A DNA stretch of 64,000 nucleotides from positions 62,001 through 126,000 of the forward strand of contig NZ_NEJP01000012.1 in NCBI RefSeq assembly GCF_002113125.1. Direction: 5' to 3'. Shown piece by piece: positions 26,401 through 33,682 of the stretch. Numbering within the stretch: the stretch's first letter is position 1; every line of letters begins with the position of its first letter. The translations under genes and the position numbers were made by a program. This DNA comes from Pseudomonas sp. B20(2017). GTDB taxonomy: Bacteria; Pseudomonadota; Gammaproteobacteria; Pseudomonadales; Pseudomonadaceae. The notes beneath the pieces were generated by a model. That model was given only the letters and a program-made list of their open reading frames with translations. It ran no database searches and was not told where the DNA came from.

Positions 26401-26579
26401 CTTTCGTCGACGGTCTGCGCCGAGGCGCCCGGGTACACGGCATAGATTTCGATCTGCGGCGGCGCGACGTCGGGGTACTGCGCCACCGGCAATTGCGGGA
26501 TGGCCAGCGCACCGGCCAACAGGATGAACAACGCGACGACCCAGGCGAACACCGGGCGGTCGATAAAGAACTGCGGCAT
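23481..26579 (-). CDS. mexN: RND multidrug efflux transporter, inner membrane (MexN-like)
   Basis: A 1032-residue HAE1-family RND proton antiporter, full length. It opens with MPQFFIDRPVFAWVVALFIL. TM4 carries the proton-relay Asp pair (GILVDDAIVVVENVERIM), TM10 the Lys (GLSAKNAILIIEFAKSLYDE), and the large periplasmic porter/docking loops lie after TM1 and TM7. It exports drugs across both membranes with a fusion protein and an outer-membrane channel. The fusion gene is directly upstream, but no channel gene follows, so an OprM-type protein must be supplied in trans. Gene order with the divergent regulator/kinase pair matches P. aeruginosa PA1435-PA1438, where the pump is MexMN (recalled); the symbol is given on that basis. 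Confidence 0.92.
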   Translation of the reverse strand: MPQFFIDRPVFAWVVALFILLAGALAIPQLPVAQYPDVAPPQIEIYAVYPGASAQTVDESVVSLIEEELNGADHLLYFESQSSLGSATIKATFQPGTNPELAQVDVQNRLKVVESRLPQAVNQQGLQVEKVSAGFLLLITLTSSDGKLDDVALSDYLARNVMNEIKRIDGVGKAQLYGAERAMRIWVDPQKLIGFNLTPADVNAAIVAQNAQVSAGSIGDLPNPSTQEITATILVKGQLSTPEEFADIVLKANPDGSTVRIKDVARVEIGSQEYQFGTRLNGKPSTAVGVQLSPGANALSTATLIRAKMDELSRYFPAGVEYKIPYDTSPFVKVSITKVVYTLGEAMLLVFAVMFLFLQNIRYTLIPTLVVPVALMGTFATMLALGFSINVLTMFGMVLAIGILVDDAIVVVENVERIMATEGLSPKEATRKAMTQITGAIIGITLVLVAVFIPMAFMQGSVGVIYRQFSLSMATSILFSAFLALTLTPALCATLLKPIAKGEHHEKTGFFGWFNRRFEQLTNRYQGWVGYALKRTGRYLLIYVVLLVGLGLCFARLPSSFLPVEDQGYTITDIQLPPGASKNRTVQVVEQIEAHNAGEPGVGDSTVILGFSFSGSGQNAALAFTTLKDWSQRGSDDSASSIADRANIALSQIKDAVAFAVLPPPVDGLGTSSGFEFRLQDRGGLGHATLMEARSQLLEAAEKSPILMNVRESALAEAPQVQLEVDRKQANALGISFADVGNVLSTAIGSSYVNDFPNQGRMQRVVVQAEGDRRSQVDDLLKMHVRNDVGKMVPLSAFVRATWTQGPAQLTRYNGYPAISISGEPKPGHSTGEAMAEIERLVAQGPKGLGQEWTGLSLQERLSGSQAPILLGLSLLIVFLCLAALYESWSIPTSVLLVVPLGVLGAVLAVTLRGMPNDVFFKVGLITIIGLSAKNAILIIEFAKSLYDEGHDLIDATLQAARLRLRPIVMTSLAFILGVVPLAIATGASSASQQAIGTGVIGGMITATLAVIFVPVFFVVVIKFVQRFSKPH

Positions 26580-26594
26580 AGAAGAGCGTCCTGC

Positions 26595-27752
26595 TTACTG
26601 ACCAGAGGTCTGGGCAAGTGGAAGAGGGGTGTCGTCGATCTGCACCACTTCACCCGGACGGGCGTGTTGCAGGCCTTCGATGACGATGCGGTCGCCGGGC
26701 TTGAGGCCGCCGGTGACGATCCAGCGGTCGTTTTGCACTGCGCCAAGCTGAATCGGTTGCTGGGCGACGCGCATCTGATCGTCGACAGTCAGGACTTGCG
26801 CCACACCGGCGCTGTCACGCTGCACCGCGCGTTGCGGCACGGTCAGGCCGTGCTGAATCACGCCTTGTTCCAGACGCACGCGAACGTAGCTACCCGGCAG
26901 CAGATCGAGATCCGGGTTGGGGAACTCGCTGCGCAGGATGATCTGTCCGGTGCCCGGATCGACCGTGATGTCACTGAACAGCAACTTGCCCGGCAGGGGA
27001 TAGAGGCTGCCGTCGTCCTGGATCAACGTGGCCTTGACTTGATCCTGGCCGACCTGTTGCAACTGGCCGGAACGGAATGCCCGACGCAGCTCATTCAGTT
27101 CGCGGGTCGACTGGGTCAGGTCGGCGTGGATCGGGTTCAACTGCTGGATCAGCGCCATGGGCGTGGTTTCGTTCTGGCCGACCAGCGCACCTTCGGTCAC
27201 CAGAGCGCGACCGACACGCCCGGAAATCGGCGCGGTGACGGTGGCGTAACCAAGGTTCAGCTTCGCGTGCTCGACGGCAGCCTTGTTGGCGGCCACGTCG
27301 GCGGCCGTCTGCCGGGCATTGGCCCGGGCGTTGTCGTAGTCCTGAGCGCTGATGGCCTTGTCGTCGATCAACTGGGCGTAGCGCTGCTCTTGCAGCTTTG
27401 CCTGGAACGCGTTGGCCTCGGCCTTGCGCAGAGCGGCTTCGGCGCTGTCGAGGTCAGCCTTGAACGGTGCCGGATCGATGCGAAACAGCACGTCGCCCTT
27501 TTTCACGTCGCTGCCTTCGCGGTAAGTGCGTTGCAGCACCACGCCGGCTACCCGGGCGCGGACTTCGGCAATGCGCGGCGCGGCGATCCGACCGCTGAGT
27601 TCGCTGCTGATCGACAGGGGGCGCGCCTCAAGGGTTTCGATCCGCACGGTGGCCGGCGGCGCCTGTTCCTCGGCGTTCGAGGATTTATCACAGGCACTCA
27701 GCGTCAGCGCCAATGCGATCAGGCCGAGCCCGGCCAGCAGATTCTTCGACAT
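26595..27752 (-). CDS. mexM: RND periplasmic membrane fusion lipoprotein (MexM-like)
   Basis: A 385-residue membrane fusion protein. The lipoprotein signal MSKNLLAGLGLIALALTLSAC has its lipobox Cys at residue 21. It is followed by the barrel-sandwich lipoyl halves around a coiled-coil hairpin (ADLDSAEAALRKAEANAFQA, then ARANARQTAADVAANKAAVE) and the beta-barrel/membrane-proximal domains (GTGQIILRSEFPNPDLDLLP). The start is the ATG at 27752 with GGGGG upstream; about 70 codons before it are open but run through a REPIN. It is 15 bp upstream of mexN and diverges from the two-component genes. Confidence 0.92.
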   Translation of the reverse strand: MSKNLLAGLGLIALALTLSACDKSSNAEEQAPPATVRIETLEARPLSISSELSGRIAAPRIAEVRARVAGVVLQRTYREGSDVKKGDVLFRIDPAPFKADLDSAEAALRKAEANAFQAKLQEQRYAQLIDDKAISAQDYDNARANARQTAADVAANKAAVEHAKLNLGYATVTAPISGRVGRALVTEGALVGQNETTPMALIQQLNPIHADLTQSTRELNELRRAFRSGQLQQVGQDQVKATLIQDDGSLYPLPGKLLFSDITVDPGTGQIILRSEFPNPDLDLLPGSYVRVRLEQGVIQHGLTVPQRAVQRDSAGVAQVLTVDDQMRVAQQPIQLGAVQNDRWIVTGGLKPGDRIVIEGLQHARPGEVVQIDDTPLPLAQTSGQ

Positions 27753-27913
27753 GTACAACCCCCAATATTGATCTGCGCATCCTACGGACAGTCGCCGAGG
27801 GTAGCGGTGAAGCTTTGTAGCTGCTGTGTGAAATTGTGTAAGGGTTTTGCTCAGGTACGAGTGAGGGCGTATATCCTTTACGCCTTGAATTATTTCGTGA
27901 CTGTTAAGCCACT

Positions 27914-27986
27914 TTCGCGAGCAAGCTCGCTCCCACAGGTTTTGTGAACGACACAAATTCAATGTGGGAGCGAGCTTGCTCGCGAA
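27914..27986. repeat. REPIN, GTGGGAGCGAGC family, copy 5
   Basis: It lies inside the 273-bp divergent region between mexM and the response regulator gene, with its end 40 bp before the regulator ATG. It may separate or influence the two promoters. Confidence 0.9.
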
Positions 27987-28025
27987 GAGGCCCTGACAAA
28001 CACCACTGCAATATCTGGATCATCA

Positions 28026-28727
28026 ATGCCCAACATTCTTCTGGTCGAAGACGACACCGCCCTCGCCGAACTGATCTCCAGTTACCTCGAACGTAACGGT
28101 TATTCCGTCAGCGTGATCGGCCGAGGCGACCATGTACGCGAACGGGCGCGGCTCAATCCACCGGATCTGGTGATTCTCGACCTGATGCTGCCGGGCCTCG
28201 ACGGCTTGCAGGTGTGTCGGCTGTTGCGCGCCGATTCGGCGACGCTGCCGATCCTGATGCTCACCGCCCGCGATGACAGCCACGATCAGGTGCTGGGCCT
28301 GGAAATGGGCGCCGATGATTACGTCACCAAACCCTGCGAGCCGCGCGTCCTGCTGGCGCGGGTGCGCACTTTGCTGCGGCGCAGCAGCCTCGGCGAACCG
28401 ATGACCGCCAACGACCGAATCCTGATGGGCAACCTGTGCATCGACCTGTCGGAGCGCACGGTGACCTGGCGCGAACAACCGGTGGAACTGTCCAGCGGCG
28501 AATACAACCTGCTGGTGGTACTGGCCCGGCATGCCGGCGAAGTGCTCAGTCGCGACCAAATCCTGCAACGCCTGCGCGGCATCGAGTTCAACGGCACCGA
28601 CCGGTCGGTGGACGTGGCGATCTCCAAGCTGCGACGCAAGTTCGACGATCACGCCGGCGAGGCGCGCAAGATCAAGACAGTGTGGGGCAAGGGGTATTTG
28701 TTCAGCCGTTCCGAGTGGGAATGCTGA
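28026..28727 (+). CDS. OmpR/RstA-type response regulator
   Basis: A 233-residue response regulator: the receiver has the acidic pair EDD near residue 9, phosphoacceptor Asp in LVILDLMLPGLDG near 52, Thr in LMLTARDD and Lys in DYVTKPCEP. The C-terminal winged-helix DNA-binding domain follows (LSSGEYNLLVVLARHAGEVL, then VDVAISKLRRKF). It is the partner of the kinase gene 4 bp downstream, and by position (divergent from mexMN) probably controls the pump. It resembles PA1437 of P. aeruginosa (recalled). Confidence 0.92.
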   Translation: MPNILLVEDDTALAELISSYLERNGYSVSVIGRGDHVRERARLNPPDLVILDLMLPGLDGLQVCRLLRADSATLPILMLTARDDSHDQVLGLEMGADDYVTKPCEPRVLLARVRTLLRRSSLGEPMTANDRILMGNLCIDLSERTVTWREQPVELSSGEYNLLVVLARHAGEVLSRDQILQRLRGIEFNGTDRSVDVAISKLRRKFDDHAGEARKIKTVWGKGYLFSRSEWEC

Positions 28728-28731
28728 GCCG

Positions 28732-30033
28732 ATGTTCAGAATCCTGTTTCGCCTCTATCTGGTGACGATCGTTTCCTATAGCGCGGCGATCTATCTGGTG
28801 CCGGATCTGGTGGTGATGGCGTTCAGGGATCGGTTCGTGACTTACAACCTTGATTACTCCCGTGGCCTGCAATCGCTGATCACCAAGCAGTTTCGCGCGG
28901 TGCCGCAGGATCAGTGGCCGGCGCTCGCGGCCTCGATGGACAAGGATTTCCAGCCGCTGCACATCGTGCTCGCTCGCATTGATGACGCCGATTTCACGGC
29001 GATCGAGCAAGAGCGTCTGCGCCGTGGCGAGAACGTGGTGCGCATCGGCGATTGGGGCTGGCGCACCCTGGCGGTCACGCCGCTGAATGACGAAATGGCA
29101 GTGCAGATGGTGGTGCCGCCGGATCCGATGGACGTGAATCTGTTGTACTGGAGCATCAACGTGCTGATCGGCGCGAGTCTGCTGGCGTGCCTATTGCTCT
29201 GGTTTCGTCCGCACTGGCGCGACCTCGAACGTCTCAAAGGCACCGCCGAGCGTTTCGGCAAAGGGCATTTGAGCGAGCGCACGCAGATTGGATCGAGTTC
29301 GAACATCGGCAGTCTGGCTCATGTGTTCGACACGATGGCCGGCGATATCGAAAACCTGCTCAACCAGCAGCGTGACTTGCTCAATGCGGTGTCCCACGAA
29401 CTGCGCACGCCGCTGACCCGCCTGGATTTCGGTCTGGCACTGGCGCTGTCCGACGAGCTGCCACAAGCCAGTCGCGAACGCCTGCAGGGGCTGGTCGCGC
29501 ACATTCGCGAACTCGATGAATTGGTGCTGGAGTTGCTGTCCTACAGTCGCCTGCAGAATCCGGCGAAGTTGCCGGAGCAGGTCGAAGTGTCGCTGGACGA
29601 GTTCATCGACAGCATTCTGGGCAGCGTCGACGAAGAGCTGGAATCCCCGGAAATCGTCATCGATGTGCTGCTGCACAATCAGCTGGAACGCTTCTCCCTC
29701 GACCCGCGTCTGACGGCCCGCGCAATTCAGAACCTGCTGCGCAACGCCATGCGCTACTGCGAGAAACGCATTCAGATTGGCGTACAGGTTTGTCCGAAGG
29801 GCTGTGAGATCTGGGTGGATGATGACGGCATCGGCATTCCGGAAGATGAGCGGGAGCGGATTTTCGAGCCGTTCTATCGACTGGACCGCAGCCGCGATCG
29901 GGCTACGGGCGGGTTTGGCCTGGGGCTGGCGATCAGTCGTCGGGCGCTGGAGGCGCAGGGCGGGACGTTGACCGTGGAAAGCTCGCCGTTGGGCGGGGCG
30001 CGGTTCAGGCTCTGGCTGCCAACCCCCATGTAA
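28732..30033 (+). CDS. Sensor histidine kinase (RstB-like)
   Basis: A 433-residue membrane kinase: TM1 at about 5-25, a periplasmic sensor of about 115 residues, TM2 (LYWSINVLIGASLLACLLLW), a HAMP domain (ERFGKGHLSERTQIGSSSNI), the dimerisation helix with the phosphorylated His (LLNAVSHELRTPLTRLDFG), and the ATP-binding domain with N, G1 (DDDGIGIPEDERERIFEPFY) and G2 (GGFGLGLAIS) boxes. The start ATG follows the regulator stop by 4 bp. A larger ORF from 28531 in this frame overlaps the regulator and is not the gene. The signal sensed is unknown. Confidence 0.92.
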   Translation: MFRILFRLYLVTIVSYSAAIYLVPDLVVMAFRDRFVTYNLDYSRGLQSLITKQFRAVPQDQWPALAASMDKDFQPLHIVLARIDDADFTAIEQERLRRGENVVRIGDWGWRTLAVTPLNDEMAVQMVVPPDPMDVNLLYWSINVLIGASLLACLLLWFRPHWRDLERLKGTAERFGKGHLSERTQIGSSSNIGSLAHVFDTMAGDIENLLNQQRDLLNAVSHELRTPLTRLDFGLALALSDELPQASRERLQGLVAHIRELDELVLELLSYSRLQNPAKLPEQVEVSLDEFIDSILGSVDEELESPEIVIDVLLHNQLERFSLDPRLTARAIQNLLRNAMRYCEKRIQIGVQVCPKGCEIWVDDDGIGIPEDERERIFEPFYRLDRSRDRATGGFGLGLAISRRALEAQGGTLTVESSPLGGARFRLWLPTPM

Positions 30034-30036
30034 TGC

Positions 30037-30137
30037 TCGTTCCCACGCTCCGCGTGGGAATGCATACCGTGACGCTCCGCCTCACAGTGGACGCAGAGCG
30101 TCCATGGCGGCATTCCCACGCAGAGCGTGGGAACGAT
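30037..30137. repeat. REP-type palindrome, GTTCCCACGC family, copy 4
   Basis: It begins 3 bp after the kinase stop and fills the gap before the convergent pncA gene: TCGTTCCCACGCTCCGCG...CAGAGCGTGGGAACGA. Confidence 0.9.
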
Positions 30138-30155
30138 CAGTGCGCTGGGTGGAAA

Positions 30156-30782
30156 TTAGAGGATCTCAGTGGACTGGATCAACCCGACCCCGGCCACCTG
30201 CATCCGCTCGATCGCCGCCGCCAGCGAGCCATTCAAATCAATCGCCCGGCACGCATCCAGCACCACAAAAGTGTTAAACCCCGCCGCCCGCGCATCCAGC
30301 GCAGAGAACATCACGCAGAAATCCAGCGCCAGCCCGACCATGTACACCGTGTCGATGCCGCGTTCCTTCAGATAACCGGCCAGACCCGTGGTCGTGACGC
30401 GATCCGCTTCCAGAAACGCCGAATAGCTGTCGATGTCCGGGTTGCAACCCTTGCGGATGATCAGTTGTGCGTGGGGCAAGTCGAGTCCCGAATGAAACTC
30501 GGCACCACGTGAACCCTGAATGCAATGATCCGGCCACAGCGTCTGCTCGCCATACGGCAGTTGAATCAGATCGTAGGGCTGGCGGCCGGGATGGCTGGAG
30601 GCAAACGAAGCATGCCCGGCCGGGTGCCAGTCCTGGGAAATGACCACTTGCTTGAACTGCCCGGCGAGCCGGTTGATCAGCGGAACGACCAGATCACCTT
30701 CGGGCACGGCCAACTGGCCGCCGGGAATGAAGTCGTTCTGCACGTCGATGACCAGCAGGGCGGTGCGTGGCGAAATCGGCAT
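30156..30782 (-). CDS. pncA: Nicotinamidase
   Basis: A 208-residue cysteine amidohydrolase of the isochorismatase fold. The catalytic Asp is in LLVIDVQNDFIPGG (residue 13), the Lys in LIIRKGCNPDIDSYSAF, and the nucleophile Cys in VGLALDFCVMFSALDA. The metal-binding SQDWHPAGHASFAS is present, and WPDHCIQGSRGAEFH is typical of PncA. It deamidates nicotinamide to nicotinate in NAD salvage. It is a single gene, convergent with the sensor kinase gene. Confidence 0.93.
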   Translation of the reverse strand: MPISPRTALLVIDVQNDFIPGGQLAVPEGDLVVPLINRLAGQFKQVVISQDWHPAGHASFASSHPGRQPYDLIQLPYGEQTLWPDHCIQGSRGAEFHSGLDLPHAQLIIRKGCNPDIDSYSAFLEADRVTTTGLAGYLKERGIDTVYMVGLALDFCVMFSALDARAAGFNTFVVLDACRAIDLNGSLAAAIERMQVAGVGLIQSTEIL

Positions 30783-30832
30783 AAATCCATCCTTCTTGGA
30801 AAATCACCTGGGCAGCATAGTGACAAAATTCT

Positions 30833-31591
30833 TTAAACGTTCAGCCGGGTCTTGAACATTTTCGCCATGTCTTCCAGCTCGGAAGCCGGGTGATGGCCGA
30901 TCAGCATCCAGGCATGTTCACGTTCGGTCCAGTACACCACGTTCATCCCGTGGCGGCGTTCATGGGCCAGCGGCTGGCTGCCGCTGTTGGAGCGGGTGAC
31001 GCACAGCGCCAGCGGGCCGTGGGTGGCGTCGAGCCAGGTCATCTGGGCGATGGGCACGCCGTCATACTCGAGCAATTGCGCGCGTTTGAACTGTGCGCCC
31101 GGCAGTTTCAGTTTCGCTGGCGACAGGCTTACGCCCAGCCGCGCATCGACGGTTCGCAACTGCGCCAGTTGCGAGGCCTCATCAGTGGGCAAATGTTCGA
31201 GGGTCTGTGGCACATACAGCGCCATGTAATCGCCCACCAGCTCGCGCCAGTTATGCGATTGCTGCGTTTGCCAGGCAAGAAACAAACGGTCCGCCGCGAC
31301 ACCTGCGAGTGCCACGCCCGCTGCGGTTGCGCCGATGAACCAGCGCCGGCTGAAACCGGGTTTCTGCGGTGACGGCGCGGCATCGAGCCGGGCCTGCAAA
31401 CGGTCGAGCGGCGCCTGTAGCGCCAGTTCGTCGTAGGCCGCCTTGAATGGCAGGTTGCTGCGGCTCAGCCACTGCACTCGCAAGCTCAGCAGGGGGTCGT
31501 CGGCGATGAGGCTGTCGAGCTGGCTGCGCTGTTCGCGGTCCAGTTCATCGTCCAGATACGCCACCAGTTGCTCGTCGGAGGGCGTATTCAT
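30833..31591 (-). CDS. Membrane anti-sigma factor
   Basis: A 252-residue protein: an N-terminal cytoplasmic helical segment (PSDEQLVAYLDDELDREQRS) typical of anti-sigma domains, one membrane span near residues 85-103 (FIGATAAGVALAGVAADRLF) preceded by Arg-Arg, and an extracytoplasmic domain of about 150 residues. The His-x3-Cys-x2-Cys zinc motif of ZAS anti-sigma factors is absent. Its ATG overlaps the sigma factor stop (ATGA), the standard coupling for such pairs. It should hold the ECF sigma factor inactive until a periplasmic cue; the cue is unknown. Confidence 0.85.
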   Translation of the reverse strand: MNTPSDEQLVAYLDDELDREQRSQLDSLIADDPLLSLRVQWLSRSNLPFKAAYDELALQAPLDRLQARLDAAPSPQKPGFSRRWFIGATAAGVALAGVAADRLFLAWQTQQSHNWRELVGDYMALYVPQTLEHLPTDEASQLAQLRTVDARLGVSLSPAKLKLPGAQFKRAQLLEYDGVPIAQMTWLDATHGPLALCVTRSNSGSQPLAHERRHGMNVVYWTEREHAWMLIGHHPASELEDMAKMFKTRLNV

Positions 31592-32115
31592 TGCCGGTCT
31601 CCTGCGGGGTTCTTCGGCACCGCTTGCAGCGGCGGGTACTCGGCGAGTTTCAGGCGCGCGGTGGCCAGACGGCTCATGACTGTGCCGATCGGCACTTGCA
31701 GGATCTCGGCGACTTCGCGGTAGGACAGGCCCTCAACGTACGCGAGATACACCGTTTCACGCTGGGTTTCCGGCAGCGCATCGACCCGGCGGATCACCTG
31801 CGCGGCCATCACGTGGGTCTGCGCGGCGTATTCGCCATCGAACGTCAGCTGACTTTCGGCATCCGCCACACCCTGGCCCTGGCGCACCCGGCGGGCGCGC
31901 ACTTCGTTGAGCCAGATCGAATGCAGAATGCTCAGCAGCCATCGGTCCATGCGCGTGCCGGCCACGTACTGGCCCGAACGCTCGAGCGCCCGCACGCAGG
32001 TGGCTTGCACAAGATCCTCGGCCACGTGCCGATTGCGCGACAGCAGCAAGCCGTAACGCCACAGGCGCGCCAAGTGTTGCCCGAGTTCGGCTCTGAAGGC
32101 CTGATCGCTGAAAAT
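31588..32115 (-). CDS. ECF sigma factor, apparent ATT start codon
   Basis: A 175-residue ECF sigma factor with region 2 (RLWRYGLLLSRNRHVAEDLV, then RMDRWLLSILHSIWLNEVRA) and region 4 (LPETQRETVYLAYVEGLSYR, then IGTVMSRLATARLKL). The only ATG/GTG/TTG start in frame is a TTG at 32073, which would begin inside the first helix of region 2 and has no ribosome site. Fourteen codons upstream an ATT follows a perfect GGAGG with 5-nt spacing (GGAGG-CGAAC-ATT) and adds the normal leading residues (FSDQAFRAELGQHL). I therefore choose ATT. It lies 20 bp after the TPR gene and overlaps the anti-sigma gene. Confidence 0.82.
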   Translation of the reverse strand: MFSDQAFRAELGQHLARLWRYGLLLSRNRHVAEDLVQATCVRALERSGQYVAGTRMDRWLLSILHSIWLNEVRARRVRQGQGVADAESQLTFDGEYAAQTHVMAAQVIRRVDALPETQRETVYLAYVEGLSYREVAEILQVPIGTVMSRLATARLKLAEYPPLQAVPKNPAGDRQ

Positions 32116-32135
32116 GTTCGCCTCCGCGTGTCGTG

Positions 32136-32669
32136 TCAGGTTTTCGATGAATCGTTGATGGCTTCGGCCAGGTCCCGGTATTCCTCGCAGGTCGTGCCGC
32201 AGATCTTCTGGATGTGCTGCAACTGCTCCTGCGCCAGGTCGATGCGACCCTTGGTGACGTAGGCCTCGCCCAGGTATTCGCGGACTTGCGCGTACTGCGG
32301 ATCGAGTTTCACCGATTGCAGGTAATAACCGATGCCTTCGTCGGTTCGGCCCAGTTTTCGCGTGGCATAACCGCGATAGTTGAGGGCTTTGGCAGTGTTC
32401 GGCTGTTTCAAGGTGTCCAGTAAGGCGAGGGCTTCTTCATATCGGCCGTCTTTGGCCAGGCGATAGGCATAGTCAGTGCGGTCGGCATCCGGAACGAGAC
32501 TGCTGGTCTGCCTGACACATTTCTGTGTCTTGCTGTCGAACACCTGGCCTTTCGGGCAGTTGGGTTTCTGGACCGGCTCGTCTTCATCGCCATGGGCGAG
32601 GGCCAGAGGGCTCGACAGCACCGCGGCCATCAGCAACGGGGCGGCGAACATAACGGAACGAAGGGTCAT
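32136..32669 (-). CDS. Periplasmic TPR protein, first gene of the ECF operon
   Basis: A 177-residue protein with a Sec signal peptide (MTLRSVMFAAPLLMAAVLSS, cleavage near ALA-HG), a short segment with two Cys (PNCPKGQVFDSKTQKCVRQ) that may form a disulfide, and about three TPR-like helical repeats (AYRLAKDGRYEEALALLDTL, ALNYRGYATRKLGRTDEGIG, REYLGEAYVTKGRIDLAQEQ). Its place directly before the sigma and anti-sigma genes suggests a part in the sensory system. The ATG at 32669 has GGAG 9 nt upstream; a TTG two codons before is less likely. Confidence 0.85.
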   Translation of the reverse strand: MTLRSVMFAAPLLMAAVLSSPLALAHGDEDEPVQKPNCPKGQVFDSKTQKCVRQTSSLVPDADRTDYAYRLAKDGRYEEALALLDTLKQPNTAKALNYRGYATRKLGRTDEGIGYYLQSVKLDPQYAQVREYLGEAYVTKGRIDLAQEQLQHIQKICGTTCEEYRDLAEAINDSSKT

Positions 32670-32783
32670 GGGCAAGGCTCCACAGTGGGTTGCGTTTGTC
32701 TTTGAACACCGCAGGGTGAAATTTTATTCATTGCTTTGTCAGGTGCCATTCAAGGAAAGCCCAAAATCGAGCGCTATGCTCGA

Positions 32784-32809
32784 GACGTCTGTCGCCGAAC
32801 TGTCGTTCC
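32784..32809 (-). promoter_or_regulatory. Candidate ECF-type promoter of the TPR-sigma-anti-sigma operon
   Basis: On the minus strand GGAAC (32809-32805) is followed after exactly 17 bp by CGTC (32787-32784), the classic ECF -35/-10 layout. It lies about 115 bp upstream of the TPR gene and would make the operon self-activating. Confidence 0.4.
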
Positions 32810-32826
32810 ACCCTGGGAGTTGCGCC

Positions 32827-33600
32827 ATGAAAGATCAGGTTCATCATTCCGCCGCCGCTGGCTATAAAACCGCCGCCGACACCTACGTCAAAGGTCGGCC
32901 GGACTACCCGCCGGCCGTCACCGACTGGCTTACGGGAACGTTGGGCCTTGATGCGCACAAGACCGTTATCGACCTGGGCGCCGGCACTGGCAAGTTCACC
33001 GGACGGCTGGTGGCGACCGGCGCACAGGTGATTGCCGTGGAGCCGGTGGCACAGATGCTGGACAAGCTCTCCGCCAGTTGGCCACAGGTGCTCGCCGTCA
33101 GTGCGATGGCGACGGATCTGCCCTTGCCCGACGCGTCGGTGGATGCGGTGGTCTGTGCTCAGGCCTTTCACTGGTTCGCCAGTACCGAGGCACTGGATGA
33201 AATCGCCCGTGTACTGAAACCGGGCGGCAAGCTCGGGCTGATCTGGAACCTGCGCGACACCAGCGTCGGTTGGGTGCCGAAACTCGACGCGATCGTCAAT
33301 GCGCAGGAGGGCGACACCCCGCGTTATTACACCGGTGCGTGGCGCAAGGTGTTCCCGCATCCGGCGTTCGGGCCATTACAGGCAGAACACTTTCACCACG
33401 GTCACACAGGTGCACCTGAGGATGTGATTTTCAACCGGGTGCGTTCCACCAGTTTCATCGCGGCGCTGCCGGATGCACAACGGGCACGGATCGATGAGCA
33501 GCTACGGGCGTTGATCGCGTCCGATCCCGAGCTGCGCGGCAGGGATGTGCTGACCGTGCCTTACGAGACCGCTGCATTTGTCGCTGTGAAGGGGAGCTAG
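32827..33600 (+). CDS. Class I SAM-dependent methyltransferase
   Basis: A 257-residue methyltransferase: motif I VIDLGAGTGKFTGRL (SAM binding) near residue 42, VIAVEPVAQML for the acidic residue that holds the ribose, VDAVVCAQAFHWF, and ALDEIARVLKPGGKLGLIWN. The YKTAADTYVKGRPDYP opening is common in the methyltransferase 11 family (often called Crg1-like). The start ATG gives MKDQVHH; an ORF beginning at 32476 is an upstream extension without family likeness. Substrate unknown. Confidence 0.9.
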   Translation: MKDQVHHSAAAGYKTAADTYVKGRPDYPPAVTDWLTGTLGLDAHKTVIDLGAGTGKFTGRLVATGAQVIAVEPVAQMLDKLSASWPQVLAVSAMATDLPLPDASVDAVVCAQAFHWFASTEALDEIARVLKPGGKLGLIWNLRDTSVGWVPKLDAIVNAQEGDTPRYYTGAWRKVFPHPAFGPLQAEHFHHGHTGAPEDVIFNRVRSTSFIAALPDAQRARIDEQLRALIASDPELRGRDVLTVPYETAAFVAVKGS

Positions 33601-33682
33601 AGTCCCGCATTTGGCCGAACCGCCGTGCTGGTGCCTTGTTATAGTTCGGGCCTCATTTTCAGCCCGGTAAAGGATTTCTGCC

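Noticed and set aside
23373..27947. A 1524-codon open frame on the plus strand
   Set aside because: It is antisense to mexN and mexM, codon for codon a shadow of high-GC coding sequence. The composition is Q/R/H/G-rich with no domain pattern.
32476..32826. N-terminal extension of the methyltransferase gene
   Set aside because: It overlaps the divergent TPR gene and its promoter, with no methyltransferase-like residues before MKDQVHH.
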